Positions 19,909 through 29,366 of a stretch of DNA of 64,000 bases are shown here, piece by piece. Source of the DNA: Ardenticatenales bacterium (GTDB lineage: Bacteria > Chloroflexota > Anaerolineae > Promineifilales > Promineifilaceae); contig JACKBL010000005.1 in the NCBI GenBank assembly GCA_020634515.1, positions 186,001 to 250,000 on the forward strand, written 5' to 3'. The notes beneath the pieces were generated by a model. It did no database searches. It was not told the DNA's origin and saw only the letters and a list, made by a program, of their open reading frames with translations. Made by a program: the position numbers and the translations under genes. The first letter of the stretch is position 1. The number at the start of each line of letters is the position of its first letter.

Positions 19909-21141
19909 GTTTGAAATTGACGGATGCGCCTGGCGTAGCCAGATCGTCCCCCCCAACGCCAGCAACAGCCCCAACGTCACCAACCCATCCGCCGCCGCCA
20001 GGTACGTTGCCGCCAGCGGTGCCGGCAGAATCCGCTCCATCACCTCCCCCGGCAAGCAGAGAAGCCCCACAACACCCGCCGTGGTTAGCGCCAGCGTCAT
20101 TTGCCGTTGTTTGTCCGGCAAGTGCGCCAGGGCATAGGCCGCCGCCGCCAGGAACAGAACGACGGGCACGATGTCGTAGATGCGGTGATAGGTCGCCAGC
20201 ACGGTTCCCAGGGAGAATAGTGTGAGCAGCAATAGTTCCGTGTACGGGGTGATGGGCGTGGACCGCTGCCGCCAGCGCCAGAATGCCGCCAGGACGACCA
20301 GGATGATCATTATGCCGGCAATAATCTGCCACACAACGGATTCCGGCCACAGACCACCCAGGTGAATGCCCGGCTGGTTGGTGTGGCGCAGGAATAACTG
20401 CCAATAGATGCGCAGCGTCTGCCAGAGGCCGCCGTGGTCCAGACTGGCGACGATGAGCAGCCCGGCTACTTGCGTGAGCAGGGCCAGCAGCAGGGGGAGC
20501 CAGCGGCGGCGGTAAAGCCAGAGGAGGACGAGGGGGAGGGTCAGGGCGTATTTGGAGAGGGCGAATCCCAGGCTGAGGCCGGCCAGCCAGGGATGACGCG
20601 CCACGTTCTTGTGCGCCAGCAGCATGAGGACGAAGACGATGAGGGTGGTTTGCCCGGACCAGACGGCCACGCGCGTGCCGGCAAAACCGTAAAACGCCAG
20701 CGCCACCCACCAACTGAGCAGCCGGGAGGGAAATGCCGGCAGCAGCCGCAGCGCCAGCCACGGCGTCCACAACATCAGCCCCACATTGATCGCCAGCCAA
20801 ATCCCCTGCGCCACCGACCAGGAAAACCAGGAGAACAGCGACAGCAACAGCAGCAGCGGGGCCGTATTTGCCGGCGTGCGCGCCAGACCCGCCCGCGCCA
20901 CGGGCGGCGTCGTGGTTACGGAACCATCCAGATAGGTGATGGGCAACTCTGGCTCCGCGTAACGGGCAAACGCGCTGTACGGATTCTCCCCCTGGCGCAC
21001 GAAATGGCCGAAGAACCAGTACGAATGGAAATCAACGCCCCCCTGCGCGTCCGCTATGCGCGTGAAGATGCGGACGCCGGAGAGGACGGCCAACAGGGCC
21101 AGACCGATGAGGGTGATTTGGAGTGAACGTCGTAGAAACAT
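19903..21141 (-). CDS. GT87/DUF2029-type polytopic membrane protein
   Basis: The 412-residue protein has about ten hydrophobic segments. After the first transmembrane helix comes GVDFHSYWFFGHFVRQGENPY, which is the membrane-proximal acidic motif typical of the glycosyltransferase 87 (DUF2029) family of GT-C fold polyprenyl-phosphate-sugar mannosyltransferases. Such enzymes act on the outer side of the cytoplasmic membrane in glycolipid or glycan synthesis. The C-terminus overlaps by a few bases with the DarG remnant on the other strand. A real sugar substrate cannot be named from sequence. It is followed upstream by mutS on the same strand. Confidence 0.75.
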   Translation of the reverse strand: MFLRRSLQITLIGLALLAVLSGVRIFTRIADAQGGVDFHSYWFFGHFVRQGENPYSAFARYAEPELPITYLDGSVTTTPPVARAGLARTPANTAPLLLLLSLFSWFSWSVAQGIWLAINVGLMLWTPWLALRLLPAFPSRLLSWWVALAFYGFAGTRVAVWSGQTTLIVFVLMLLAHKNVARHPWLAGLSLGFALSKYALTLPLVLLWLYRRRWLPLLLALLTQVAGLLIVASLDHGGLWQTLRIYWQLFLRHTNQPGIHLGGLWPESVVWQIIAGIMIILVVLAAFWRWRQRSTPITPYTELLLLTLFSLGTVLATYHRIYDIVPVVLFLAAAAYALAHLPDKQRQMTLALTTAGVVGLLCLPGEVMERILPAPLAATYLAAADGLVTLGLLLALGGTIWLRQAHPSISNL

Positions 21142-21170
21142 GGGAACGATTAACAGTTTTCCGTTGACTG

Positions 21171-23726
21171 TTAACTATTTGCATACTTTCTCTTCCACTC
21201 ATACAACTTGTTAATCGCCTCCAGCGGCGTCATCGTGGTGATGTCCAGTTGCGTCAGTTCTTGCAGCATGGGGCTGGCTTCGGGGAAAAGGGCGATTTGT
21301 TGGGCGGGGCGGAGGTGGCTGGGATCAATGCCGGCATTTGGCGCGTGTGCCTCCAGTTCTCTCAGAATCTCATTCGCCCGGTTGATCACATCCCGGGGCA
21401 GCCCCGCCAATTGCGCCACATGAATCCCATAGCTGCGGTCGGCGCTGCCGGGAACGATATGATGCAGAAAAACCACGTCGTCCCCCTCTTCGGCGACGGC
21501 CACGTTGTAATTGGCAACCGTCGGCAGGATGTCGGAGAGGCCGGTGAGTTCGTGGTAATGGGTGGCAAAAAGGGTGCGTGGCTTGAGGCGGGGGTGGTTG
21601 TGCAGGTATTCGACGATGGCCCAGGCGATGCTCAGGCCATCGTAGGTGCTGGTTCCCCGCCCGATCTCGTCCAAAATGAGGAGGGAGCGATGGGTGGCGT
21701 GGTTGAGGATTTGCGCGGTTTCCACCATTTCCACCATGAAGGTGGAGCGGCCCGCGTGCAGTTCGTCGTGGGCGCCAATGCGGGTGAAGATGCGGTCGGT
21801 GAGGCCAATGTGCGCGGAAGATGCCGGCACAAACGACCCGATCTGCGCCAACAGAACAACCAAAGCCACCTGGCGCAAATACGTACTCTTGCCCGACATA
21901 TTCGGCCCCGTGATGATCTGCACCCGCTCCCGCTCATCAAAAAAGGTGTCATTAGGCACAAAGCGCGTCAACATCGGCTGTTGCTCAATCACCGGATGCC
22001 GCCCGCCCACGATTCTCAACGCCCCATCCGCCACCAACTCCGGTCGCGCATAATCTTGATTTGCCGCCACCTCCGCCAGCGCCGCCGCCACGTCAATACG
22101 CGCCACCGCCCGCGCCGTCGTCAGCAGCCGCCGCGCCGCCCGCCCCACCTCCTGGCACACCTCCATAAACACGCGCCGCTCAATATCCAGAATCCGCTCC
22201 TCCGCATTCAGGATGAGCGTTTCATACTCCTTCAACTCCGGCGTAATGTACCGTTCCGCGTTCGTCAACGTCTGCTTGCGGATGTAATCATCCGGCACAA
22301 GCCGCGTATTCGCTTTTGTCACTTCGATGTAGTAGCCAAAAACCTTATTGAAACCCACCTTCAACGAGGTAATGCCCGTGCGCTCCCGCTCCCGCGGCTC
22401 CAGTTCCGCCACCCACTCGCGCGCGTGCGCCGAGGAGCGCATCACGCTGTCCAGTTCCGCCGCGAAGCCGGGCCGGATCACGCCCGGCTTGTTCAGATTC
22501 GTGGGCGCTTCGGCGGCAATAGCCTGATCAATCAGGTCCACCGTCTCCGCGCAGGGGTCCAGCGCTTCCACCAACGGCAACAACGCGGGCGCATTCGCCA
22601 GCCGTTCGCGCAGATCGGGGATGGCGTCCAGCGCCACGCCGATGTTCTCCAGGTCGCGCGGCGTGGCCCGCCCACCGACGACGCGGTTCGTGAGCCGCTC
22701 CAGATCCGGAATGCGCTTCAAGGCCAGGCGCGTTTCCGCCCGCAGCAGCCCATCCTGAAACAGGCTCTCCACCTGGTCCAGGCGCGTATTCAGGGCGACC
22801 ACGTCCAGCAGCGGGCGCGTGAGACGTTCGCGCAGCAGCCGCGCTCCCATGGCCGTCACAGTCTGGTCCAACACGCCCAGGAGCGCGGTTTTCTTTTCGC
22901 CGGCCAATGATTCCGTCAGCTCCAGGTTGCGCCGGGTGGCGCTGTCCAACGCCATGTAACCATCCAGGCTGTAGGTCGCCAATCGTTGAATCTGGTTGAT
23001 TGCGCCCCGCTGCGTTTCCTGCAAATAGTGGAGAATGGCGCCGGCGGCGCGCACGGCCAGCGATTTGCCCTCGCAGCCAAAGCCATCCAATGTGCGCACG
23101 TTGAAATGGCGCAGCAGGGTCTGGCGCGCGTTGCCTTCCTCGAAGCGCCAGTGGGGCATACGGCTGATGGCCGGGGCGGCGTCCGGCAGGCTAAATTCGT
23201 TGTCCGGCAGCAGCAGTTCAACGGGGGAGAGGCGGGCCAGTTCTTCTTGCAGCCGGCGGCGGTCTGGCGTCTGCGTGGTGGCGAATTCGCCGGTGCTGAT
23301 GTCCGCGTAGGCCAGGCCGGCGCGGTCGCCATCAAAGATGACGGCGGCCAGGTAGTTGGGGCGGCGGGCGTCCAACATGCCCGGCTCAATCACGGTTCCC
23401 GCGGTGAAGACGCGCACGACTTCGCGGGGCATGAGGCCGTTGACGGTGTCGCTGCCGATTTGTTCGCAAAGGGCGACTTTGTATCCTTTGGCGATGAGGC
23501 GGGCGATGTACCCTTCGGCGGCGTGATGGGGGACGCCGGCCATGGGCACACGCTGGTTTTTGCCCACCGGGCGGCTGGTGAGGACGAGGTCTAGTTCCCG
23601 GGCTGTGGTTTTGGCGTCTTCATCGAATGTTTCGTAGAAATCGCCCAGGCGGAAGAATACGATGGCGTCGGTGTGCTGCCGTTTGACATCCAGGTATTGT
23701 TGGCGCGATGGGGTGACTGTAGACAT
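21171..23726 (-). CDS. mutS: DNA mismatch repair protein MutS
   Basis: The 851-residue protein has the mismatch-recognition motif FFRLGDFYETF with the Phe-x-Glu wedge, the connector and lever domains, and a C-terminal ABC ATPase: Walker A GPNMSGKSTYLRQ, DEIGRGTSTYDGLSIAWA (Walker B region) and THYHELTGL. It recognises base mismatches and small loops and recruits MutL. Length matches bacterial MutS1. The ATG at 23726 lies 4 bases beyond the stop of the upstream phosphatase gene, so the two are co-transcribed. mutL is not in the window. Confidence 0.97.
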   Translation of the reverse strand: MSTVTPSRQQYLDVKRQHTDAIVFFRLGDFYETFDEDAKTTARELDLVLTSRPVGKNQRVPMAGVPHHAAEGYIARLIAKGYKVALCEQIGSDTVNGLMPREVVRVFTAGTVIEPGMLDARRPNYLAAVIFDGDRAGLAYADISTGEFATTQTPDRRRLQEELARLSPVELLLPDNEFSLPDAAPAISRMPHWRFEEGNARQTLLRHFNVRTLDGFGCEGKSLAVRAAGAILHYLQETQRGAINQIQRLATYSLDGYMALDSATRRNLELTESLAGEKKTALLGVLDQTVTAMGARLLRERLTRPLLDVVALNTRLDQVESLFQDGLLRAETRLALKRIPDLERLTNRVVGGRATPRDLENIGVALDAIPDLRERLANAPALLPLVEALDPCAETVDLIDQAIAAEAPTNLNKPGVIRPGFAAELDSVMRSSAHAREWVAELEPRERERTGITSLKVGFNKVFGYYIEVTKANTRLVPDDYIRKQTLTNAERYITPELKEYETLILNAEERILDIERRVFMEVCQEVGRAARRLLTTARAVARIDVAAALAEVAANQDYARPELVADGALRIVGGRHPVIEQQPMLTRFVPNDTFFDERERVQIITGPNMSGKSTYLRQVALVVLLAQIGSFVPASSAHIGLTDRIFTRIGAHDELHAGRSTFMVEMVETAQILNHATHRSLLILDEIGRGTSTYDGLSIAWAIVEYLHNHPRLKPRTLFATHYHELTGLSDILPTVANYNVAVAEEGDDVVFLHHIVPGSADRSYGIHVAQLAGLPRDVINRANEILRELEAHAPNAGIDPSHLRPAQQIALFPEASPMLQELTQLDITTMTPLEAINKLYEWKRKYANS

Positions 23727-23730
23727 AGGG

Positions 23731-24255
23731 TTACGCGGTCATCTTTGCGGCGGCGAGCCAGTTTTCCAGTTGGCGGCGGTGGCGAGGTTCCAGTTTGGTG
23801 AGGGTGCGTTTGCTGCTCATGAGGTCGTTGGCTTCGTCGAAGCTCATGTGTGCGTATTTCATGAGGTAGGCGGCGAGGAGGGTGGCGGAGCGGCCCCGCC
23901 CTTTGGCGCAGTGGACGAGAACGGTGCGCCCATTTTGGACCTGGTCGTGGATGAAGGCGGCTCCGGTGGTGAGGATGTCGGCGGGGGGGACGGTCATGTC
24001 CAGCACGGGGAGCTGGATGTAGGTGATGTCGTGGGCGCGGTAGAAGGCGATGTCGTCTTCTCGCTCGGCGCGGATGTTGACGACGGCGTTGATGTGGTTT
24101 TGCACCAGGAAGTCGTAGTCACGTGGGTAGTGGGGCGCGCCGCCCAACCAGAGTTGGGGGGTGATTTCATGAAACCAGTCGTGGCCGCGTACTTTTTCGT
24201 AGACGAAGCGAATGAGGGGGAATAGTTGGTCGAACAGATAGTGGAATGGGTTCAT
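23731..24255 (-). CDS. Dual-specificity protein phosphatase-like protein
   Basis: The 174-residue product contains the cysteine-phosphatase signature HCAKGRGRS with nucleophile Cys116 and phosphate-binding Arg122, and an upstream general-acid region LPVLDMTVPP. Family members dephosphorylate phosphotyrosine/serine proteins or, in the PTPMT1-like branch, lipid phosphates such as phosphatidylglycerophosphate; the N-terminus (WFHEITPQLWLGGAPHYPRD) resembles that branch. The gene stops 4 bases before mutS. The substrate is uncertain. Confidence 0.85.
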   Translation of the reverse strand: MNPFHYLFDQLFPLIRFVYEKVRGHDWFHEITPQLWLGGAPHYPRDYDFLVQNHINAVVNIRAEREDDIAFYRAHDITYIQLPVLDMTVPPADILTTGAAFIHDQVQNGRTVLVHCAKGRGRSATLLAAYLMKYAHMSFDEANDLMSSKRTLTKLEPRHRRQLENWLAAAKMTA

Positions 24256-24339
24256 GAGTTTCTAGGATAGCGGAAAATGGACAGGAGGCAATAGGATGGG
24301 GGCGTTGGCGGTTGAAAGTTGGGGGTTGGGGGCGGGGGG

Positions 24340-24795
24340 TCAGGGGAAGAGGGAGGCGATTTCACTGGCGATGCCGAGGAGGATGAGGTAGCGTAGGAAT
24401 TTGCCGAGGATGACCCAGAAGGTGAAGGTGGAGAGGCGGAGGCGGAAAATGCCGGCAACAATCGTCAACGGGTCGCCAATCACGGGAATCCAGGAGAAGA
24501 AGACGGATACGGGACCCCACCGCTGATACAGGTCCTGGGCGCGGGCCAGTGTGCTCGGTTTGATTTTTAGGGCGCGGTAGAGGACGAAGTCGGCGCCCTT
24601 GCGCCCGATGAAGTAGTTGGTGAGTGAGCCGAGGAAATTGCCGGCAGTGGCCGTCAGCACGACCAGTTTCACATCATAACCCAGCGGCGGCATGGCGACG
24701 ACCACCACTTCGGAGACGAGGGGCAGGATGGTGGCGGCCAGGTAGCTGATGAGAAAAAGCCCGACGTACCCCAGCGAAAGGACGAAGGAGGTCAT
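24340..24795 (-). CDS. YqaA/DedA-like SNARE-associated family membrane protein
   Basis: Start ATG 24795 shares one base with the stop codon of the DAHP synthase gene (TGATG), showing translational coupling. The 151-residue protein has hydrophobic helices and the YqaA-type segment GNFLGSLTNYFIGRKG, followed by YQRWGPVSVFFSWIPVIGDP, in which an Arg/Gly-rich re-entrant loop is characteristic. DedA/VTT proteins are membrane transporters or scramblases for lipids such as undecaprenyl phosphate. The frame extends upstream but there only shadows the aroF coding sequence. Confidence 0.85.
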   Translation of the reverse strand: MTSFVLSLGYVGLFLISYLAATILPLVSEVVVVAMPPLGYDVKLVVLTATAGNFLGSLTNYFIGRKGADFVLYRALKIKPSTLARAQDLYQRWGPVSVFFSWIPVIGDPLTIVAGIFRLRLSTFTFWVILGKFLRYLILLGIASEIASLFP

Positions 24796-25649
24796 CACGC
24801 GCCCGGCTGCCAGATGGTGCGTCCCAGGGCGGCGGCCATGCGCCCTGCCTGACGGACCAGATCGGGCATCGCTTCCAGGGGCAATGCCTGTTCCGCATCG
24901 GAAAGGGCGGCGGCGGGTTGGGGATGAAATTCTACCAACAGGCCATCGGCGCCGGCGGCGATGGCCGCGCGCGCGGCGGGGATGACGAGGTCGGCGCGCC
25001 CGGTGGCGTGGCTGGGGTCGCTGATGATGGGGAACGGGGTGGTTTGTTTGACGAGGGCGATGGCGTTGGTGTCCAGGGTGTTGCGGGTGGCGGTCTCGAA
25101 GGTGCGGATGCCCCGTTCGCAAAGGATGATGCGGTCGTTGCCGCGACTGATGACGTGTTCGGCGGCCATGAGCCATTCGGCGACGGTGGACATAAAGCCG
25201 CGTTTGAGCAGGATGGGTTTGTTTGTTTCGCCCACGGCCCACAGCAGGGGGTAGTGCTGCATGTTGCGGCTGCCGATCTGGATGATGTCGGCGTATTGGC
25301 TGACGATGTCTACGTGTTCGACGCCGAGGGCTTCGGTGATGACGAGGAGGCCGAATTCGTCGGCGACGCGGCGCAGGATTTGCAAGCCTTCGCGCCCCAG
25401 GCCCTGGAAGCTGTAGGGGGAGGTGCGGGGTTTGAAGGCGCCACCACGGAGGATGGGAATGCCGGCATTCATCACCGCCCGCGCCGTCATCCACGTTTGC
25501 TCATAACTTTCCACCGAACACGGGCCGGCCATGAGGACCACGGCCTCCCCGCCTACGCTCACCTGCGGGCTAACTGCCACGGGAATCGTCTGGGACGATG
25601 TGGTTTCTGTCGCCGTCGGACGGCCATTTGTTTTGACCGGGGTAATCAT
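24795..25649 (-). CDS. aroF: 3-deoxy-7-phosphoheptulonate (DAHP) synthase, AroF type Ib
   Basis: The 284-residue protein has the type Ib DAHP synthase motifs: MAGPCSVES, ILRGGAFKPRTSPYSFQG, QIGSRNMQHYPLL, KPILLKRGF and SDPSHATGR, which bind PEP, metal and erythrose 4-phosphate. The ~35-residue N-terminus is short and lacks both an ACT and a chorismate mutase domain, so feedback control by attached domains is not expected. It commits carbon to the shikimate pathway and chorismate. Chorismate is the substrate of MqnA encoded 4 kb upstream on the same strand, so a supply role for menaquinone synthesis is plausible but inferred. Confidence 0.95.
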   Translation of the reverse strand: MITPVKTNGRPTATETTSSQTIPVAVSPQVSVGGEAVVLMAGPCSVESYEQTWMTARAVMNAGIPILRGGAFKPRTSPYSFQGLGREGLQILRRVADEFGLLVITEALGVEHVDIVSQYADIIQIGSRNMQHYPLLWAVGETNKPILLKRGFMSTVAEWLMAAEHVISRGNDRIILCERGIRTFETATRNTLDTNAIALVKQTTPFPIISDPSHATGRADLVIPAARAAIAAGADGLLVEFHPQPAAALSDAEQALPLEAMPDLVRQAGRMAAALGRTIWQPGA

Positions 25650-25678
25650 AGTTGTGTTCCCTTAGGGTTTGCCCAAAA

Positions 25679-25762
25679 TTAACTTTGGATAATCCAACAA
25701 GCAAGAACCCTTCCAGCGCATCCGTCAATTCCCGAGCGAAGCCTCTATTAACGGATGCGCCC
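25679..25762. repeat. GCGCATCCGT-family element, copy 1
   Basis: About 84 bases starting TTAACTTTGGAT and holding AAGAACCCTTCCAGCGCATC followed by CGT, ending CTATTAACGGATGCGCCC. A second copy at 53274-53350 shares most of the sequence. GGCGCATCCGTTAA-type ends form an imperfect inverted repeat (GCGCATCCGT/ACGGATGCGC). A remnant ACGGATGCGCC is at 19919-19929. It lies in the 211-base gap between aroF and the MtnA-like gene. Confidence 0.75.
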
Positions 25763-25860
25763 TTACGTCTGCTCGTCGTTGATCGTGCGCGCTTGCCCCG
25801 CGCAGCTAAAACTCTGGTTTCTGCTCCTATCATGGAACCCGGGTTTTTCGGTGTTCTCAG

Positions 25861-26940
25861 TTATTCGACTTGAAAGTAGTAGCGCAGCAGCGTGGGGGGA
25901 AAGACGCCGCGATCCGTGACCACCGCCGCGATCAGGTGCGGGGGCGTGATGTCAAAGGCGGGATAAGCGCCGTTGATGCCCTCCACCGCCGTGCGCACCA
26001 CGCCCTCGCGCCCCCGCGCCTCAAAAATGCGCCGGGGGTCCCGTTCCTCAATGATGATGTCCGCCGCCGTGGGGCTGTGCGGGTCGGGGCCATCGTAGCC
26101 CAACACGTAAAACGGCAGACCGAAATAGTGGGCGGCGATGGCGTGTTGTAGCGTACCCACCTTGTTTGTAATGTGTCCGTCCAGTGTCAGGCGGTCGGCG
26201 GCGCAGATAAATTTGTCCAGCCGCCCCTGGCTCATCAGGTGCGCGGACATGCCATCCGTGATCAGGGTGCAGTCAATCCCCATCTCTACGCAGCTTTGCG
26301 CCGTCAGCCGCGCTCCCTGGAAATAGGGGCGCGTTTCGCTGGGGAAGAGATGGATGCGTTTGCCGGCAAGTTTCGCGTACCACAACATCCAACAGAGCGC
26401 CGCGCCGGCGATGCAATGGGTGAGGACGCGGTCGCCATCCCCTAGGAGCTGCGCCGCGTACCAGCCGCAGCGCCGCGACACATCGTTACCGCGTTGGATT
26501 TCCCCGTTGACGGCTGCCAGCGTGGCGGCGGCGCGGCTGCCGGGCGGCGCGTCCAGGGCTGTTTGCCGCGCCAGGGGAATGAGGTGGTGCAGATCGTCGG
26601 CGGTGGGGCGGGTGTGTCGCAACCTTTGCGCCGCCGCCTCTAGTCGAGGACGATAATCGGCGTCGCCCGTTTCATCTACCTCGCGCGCTGCCAGCACCAG
26701 GCCCAACCCCGCCGCGTAAGCCAGCGGCGGACCGCCCTGCACGACCATCTCCTCAATGGCGACGGCGACGCCTTCCACGCTGTTGTACCGTTCATAGACG
26801 ACCTGGAACGGGTATTTGCGCCGATCCAGCAGCACAACTTCGTGTGAGGCGGTGTCGTAGTACAGCGTCTTGAAGCGGTCGGAGAGGAGCGCGGGGCAGT
26901 CGCGTGTCTGTTCTGGGGCGGGCGGGGGCGGCAGGTTCAT
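25861..26940 (-). CDS. MtnA-like aldose-1-phosphate isomerase (methylthioribose-1-phosphate isomerase family)
   Basis: The 359-residue protein belongs to the MtnA/eIF2B-alpha fold: LTHCIAGA holds the catalytic-type Cys176, SETRPYFQGARLTA is the sugar-phosphate loop, and CAADRLTLDGHITNKVGT carries Asp249. True MtnA isomerises 5-methylthioribose 1-phosphate in methionine salvage; relatives also act on 5-deoxyribose 1-phosphate made from 5'-deoxyadenosine. The residues following Cys176 (GAALCWMLWYAKL) differ from the usual GALATAGYGTA, so it is a divergent member. It lies 26 bases from the aminofutalosine deaminase gene and near two radical-SAM menaquinone genes that release 5'-deoxyadenosine. 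Confidence 0.8.
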   Translation of the reverse strand: MNLPPPPAPEQTRDCPALLSDRFKTLYYDTASHEVVLLDRRKYPFQVVYERYNSVEGVAVAIEEMVVQGGPPLAYAAGLGLVLAAREVDETGDADYRPRLEAAAQRLRHTRPTADDLHHLIPLARQTALDAPPGSRAAATLAAVNGEIQRGNDVSRRCGWYAAQLLGDGDRVLTHCIAGAALCWMLWYAKLAGKRIHLFPSETRPYFQGARLTAQSCVEMGIDCTLITDGMSAHLMSQGRLDKFICAADRLTLDGHITNKVGTLQHAIAAHYFGLPFYVLGYDGPDPHSPTAADIIIEERDPRRIFEARGREGVVRTAVEGINGAYPAFDITPPHLIAAVVTDRGVFPPTLLRYYFQVE

Positions 26941-26966
26941 GGCTGGTGGTCCCGTGGCGGCATGGC

Positions 26967-27893
26967 TCAGTCGAGGATGTTCGCGTTGGTCAGCAGCGCG
27001 GACATCGTTTCTACGGCTACGCGGCCGTTGTGTATGCGCGTGGCGGCGGCGGCCTCCTCATGGATGTCCAGTGAGGGAGACGAGCCGAGGCTGTCCGTGC
27101 CCAGGGCAACGGGGATGCCGCGCGCCAACATTTTTTCCAGGGGCATACGTCCGCATTGCAGCAGTTGGTTGCTGCGCGGGCAGTGGGCGATTTTCGCGCC
27201 TGTTTGGGCCACGAGGTCGAGTTCCTCGTCGCTGACGTGGATCATGTGCACGAGCAGGGGGCGGGCGGCGAGGACGCCTAACTGGTTCAGGTAGTGGATG
27301 GTGGTGCTGCCTGGGGGCGGCGGGGCTTCCACGCCGATGTGGCGGGACATTTCCACGAAAGGGCCGCGCCCGTGGAGCAGGGCTTCGTTTTCGTAGGGGG
27401 ATTCGGCGGCGTGGATGCACATGGGCACGTTTTCTGTAAGGCAGAAATCCGTGGCGGCGCGGAAGGCGTCGGGGTGGGTGGAGTAGGGGGCGTGGGGGGT
27501 GAGGCCAATGCGCAGGCCGGGGCGGAGGTGGGGGCGATACTGGTTGATGATGGCGCGGGCGCGTTCGAAGGTGGCCAGGGCGGATTCGCGGTCGTTGCCG
27601 ATGATTTCGATGTAGACGACGCCGTCCAGGCGGCTGTTGAGCAGGGGTTCGATGCTCAGGCCGGTTTGGGAGATGTCGCCGATGTGGGTGATGCCGGCAT
27701 TTTCCATGTCCGCAATCCCCTTCGCCACCGCCTGTCGCACCAATGCCTCCTCCCGCCCGGAAGCGCGGACTTGCCGCCGTAGCAGCACCAGCTTGCCGAT
27801 CCAATCCGTGAACGGCTCCCCGTCTGGCGGGGGACAAATGTGGGACATCCAGCCTAATTCGAGGTGTGTGTGACAGTTAACGAGTGGGGACAT
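26967..27893 (-). CDS. Amidohydrolase, probable aminofutalosine deaminase
   Basis: Metal-binding residues of the amidohydrolase fold are visible from the chosen ATG 27893: HTH in LVNCHTHLELGW at the start, His in IHAAESPYENE, His in LVHMIHVSDEEL and Asp in VALGTDSLGSSPS. The 308-residue size and the position next to mqnC, mqnA and mqnE match the deaminase that converts 6-amino-6-deoxyfutalosine to futalosine in one branch of the futalosine menaquinone pathway. The upstream 42 in-frame codons cover a repeat element and are not coding. A general guanine-deaminase-like role cannot be excluded. Confidence 0.82.
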   Translation of the reverse strand: MSPLVNCHTHLELGWMSHICPPPDGEPFTDWIGKLVLLRRQVRASGREEALVRQAVAKGIADMENAGITHIGDISQTGLSIEPLLNSRLDGVVYIEIIGNDRESALATFERARAIINQYRPHLRPGLRIGLTPHAPYSTHPDAFRAATDFCLTENVPMCIHAAESPYENEALLHGRGPFVEMSRHIGVEAPPPPGSTTIHYLNQLGVLAARPLLVHMIHVSDEELDLVAQTGAKIAHCPRSNQLLQCGRMPLEKMLARGIPVALGTDSLGSSPSLDIHEEAAAATRIHNGRVAVETMSALLTNANILD

Positions 27894-27919
27894 GGGGTGG
27901 GCGTTGATAGTTGATAATT

Positions 27920-27963
27920 GGCAACGGCTAAGCCAGGTTGGACCAATTTCACCAGAATTGGTG
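27920..27963 (+). repeat. ATTGGACCAATT-family element, partial copy 3
   Basis: CAACGGCTAAGCCAGGTTGG followed by ACCAATTTCACCAGAATTGG reproduces the left end of the 58055-58133 element and a degenerate right arm. It lies between the deaminase and mqnC genes. Confidence 0.65.
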
Positions 27964-28029
27964 GTTGACGGTTGGCGGCTGATGGTTGGTAATTGACTGG
28001 GTTGGCTACCAATTACCAACCACCAACCT

Positions 28030-29349
28030 TCAATTCAATACATCAAGCGCCAGGGCTTGGGCGTTGGTCAGGTTGCCGGTAGGCGCGGCTTGTAGTTCGG
28101 CGGGCGGGAGTTGGGCGGCATCCTCCGCTTCGTTGGCGGTGTAGCGGCGGATGATCTGGTAGCCGGTGTTGCGTTGTGCCGGCATAAAGCCCGCGTCCCG
28201 AATCTGGCGATGAATTTCGGGCACATCCACGCTGCACTTCACCGCCGTGCGCGCTCCCGCCGCGCTCACCACGTTCTCCTCAATCATCGTGCTGCCAAAA
28301 TCGTCGCAGCCAAAATGCAGCGCCACCGCGGCCACCTTCTCCCCCTGCGTGGGCCAGGAAGCCTGATGGTGGGGGATGTTGTCCAGAAAGATGCGGGCGA
28401 TGGCCGTGTGCCGCAGGTACTCGTGGGGCGTGGCCCCATACTCGCCGGCAAAACGGCTGCGCTCCAGCGGCGTGTTGCCGATTTGTACCGTCCAACTGAT
28501 GAAGGCGTTGAACCCGTTGCCAAAGTCGCGCAGGCTGGCGTCCTGCAAGTCGCGCAGGCGCTGCAAATGGTTGAGGCGGTGGCGCAGTTCCTCGCGGAAG
28601 CCGATGACCATGGTGGCTGTGGTGGTGAGGCCGAGTTGGTGGGCGTAGTGCATACAGTCGAGCCAGCCGTTGGTGCGCTGTTTCTTGGGGCTGACGCGCT
28701 TGCGGATTTCGTCATCGAGGATTTCACCACCACCGCCGGGGAGACCGGACATGCCGGCATCTTGCAGTGCCCGCAGCACCTCCAACCGATTCAACCCGCT
28801 CACCTTCGTCATCTGATCGATCTCGCTCGGCGAAAACGCATTGATCTCCATATCCGGGTACGTCTCGTGAATCCAGCGCACCAGGTCCACGTAAAACGAC
28901 CAGGGAAGCTGATCATTGTGTCCGCCCTGCATCAAAATGCGCGTGCCGCCCAGGTACAACGTCTCCTCAATCTTTTGCCCGATAATGTGGCGCGGATTGA
29001 CATACGCCTCCGGGTGATTGGGATCGTGGCGATAGAAAGCGCAAAAAGAGCAGTCGGTGTTACAAACGTTGGTGTAGTTGATGTTGCGGTCAATCAGGTA
29101 CGAGACCGTCTCGCCGGGGACAAGTTGCTGGCGGCGGGCGTTGGCGGCGCGGCCAAGCTGCAACAAATCCGCTTCCACATACAGCCGCATCGCTTCATCG
29201 TAGCTGATGCGTTCGCCGTTTTCCACTTTTGCCAGTATCTCGGCGACCGTGGCGGCGCTGTCGAGGGCGTGGCTGTCTCCCTTGTAATACCCCTGGTCGT
29301 CGCTGGCAAATGAGCGATGCGGGGGGAACAGTTCTGGTTGTTTCTTCAT
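28030..29349 (-). CDS. mqnC: Cyclic dehypoxanthinyl futalosine synthase MqnC (radical SAM)
   Basis: The protein has the radical-SAM cluster motif C-x3-C-x2-C in NYTNVCNTDCSFCAFYR and the MqnC-type segments ILMQGGHNDQLP, AFSPSEIDQM and GLPGGGGEILDDEIR. The enzyme cyclises dehypoxanthine futalosine to the spiro intermediate in menaquinone synthesis. ATG 29349 is chosen because AAGGA precedes it; a GTG at 29367 would overlap the mqnA stop. At about 439 residues it is longer than typical MqnC, with an N-terminal extension of some 50 residues. It directly follows mqnA, 17 bases away. Confidence 0.93.
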   Translation of the reverse strand: MKKQPELFPPHRSFASDDQGYYKGDSHALDSAATVAEILAKVENGERISYDEAMRLYVEADLLQLGRAANARRQQLVPGETVSYLIDRNINYTNVCNTDCSFCAFYRHDPNHPEAYVNPRHIIGQKIEETLYLGGTRILMQGGHNDQLPWSFYVDLVRWIHETYPDMEINAFSPSEIDQMTKVSGLNRLEVLRALQDAGMSGLPGGGGEILDDEIRKRVSPKKQRTNGWLDCMHYAHQLGLTTTATMVIGFREELRHRLNHLQRLRDLQDASLRDFGNGFNAFISWTVQIGNTPLERSRFAGEYGATPHEYLRHTAIARIFLDNIPHHQASWPTQGEKVAAVALHFGCDDFGSTMIEENVVSAAGARTAVKCSVDVPEIHRQIRDAGFMPAQRNTGYQIIRRYTANEAEDAAQLPPAELQAAPTGNLTNAQALALDVLN

Positions 29350-29366
29350 GACTTTTCCTTGCAACA

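Noticed and set aside
21249..22910. 553-codon open frame antisense to mutS
   Set aside because: Overlaps a textbook MutS gene; His/Arg/Gln-rich nonsense translation.
25652..25873. Small plus-strand open frame upstream of aroF
   Set aside because: It translates the dispersed GCGCATCCGT element and has no start signals.
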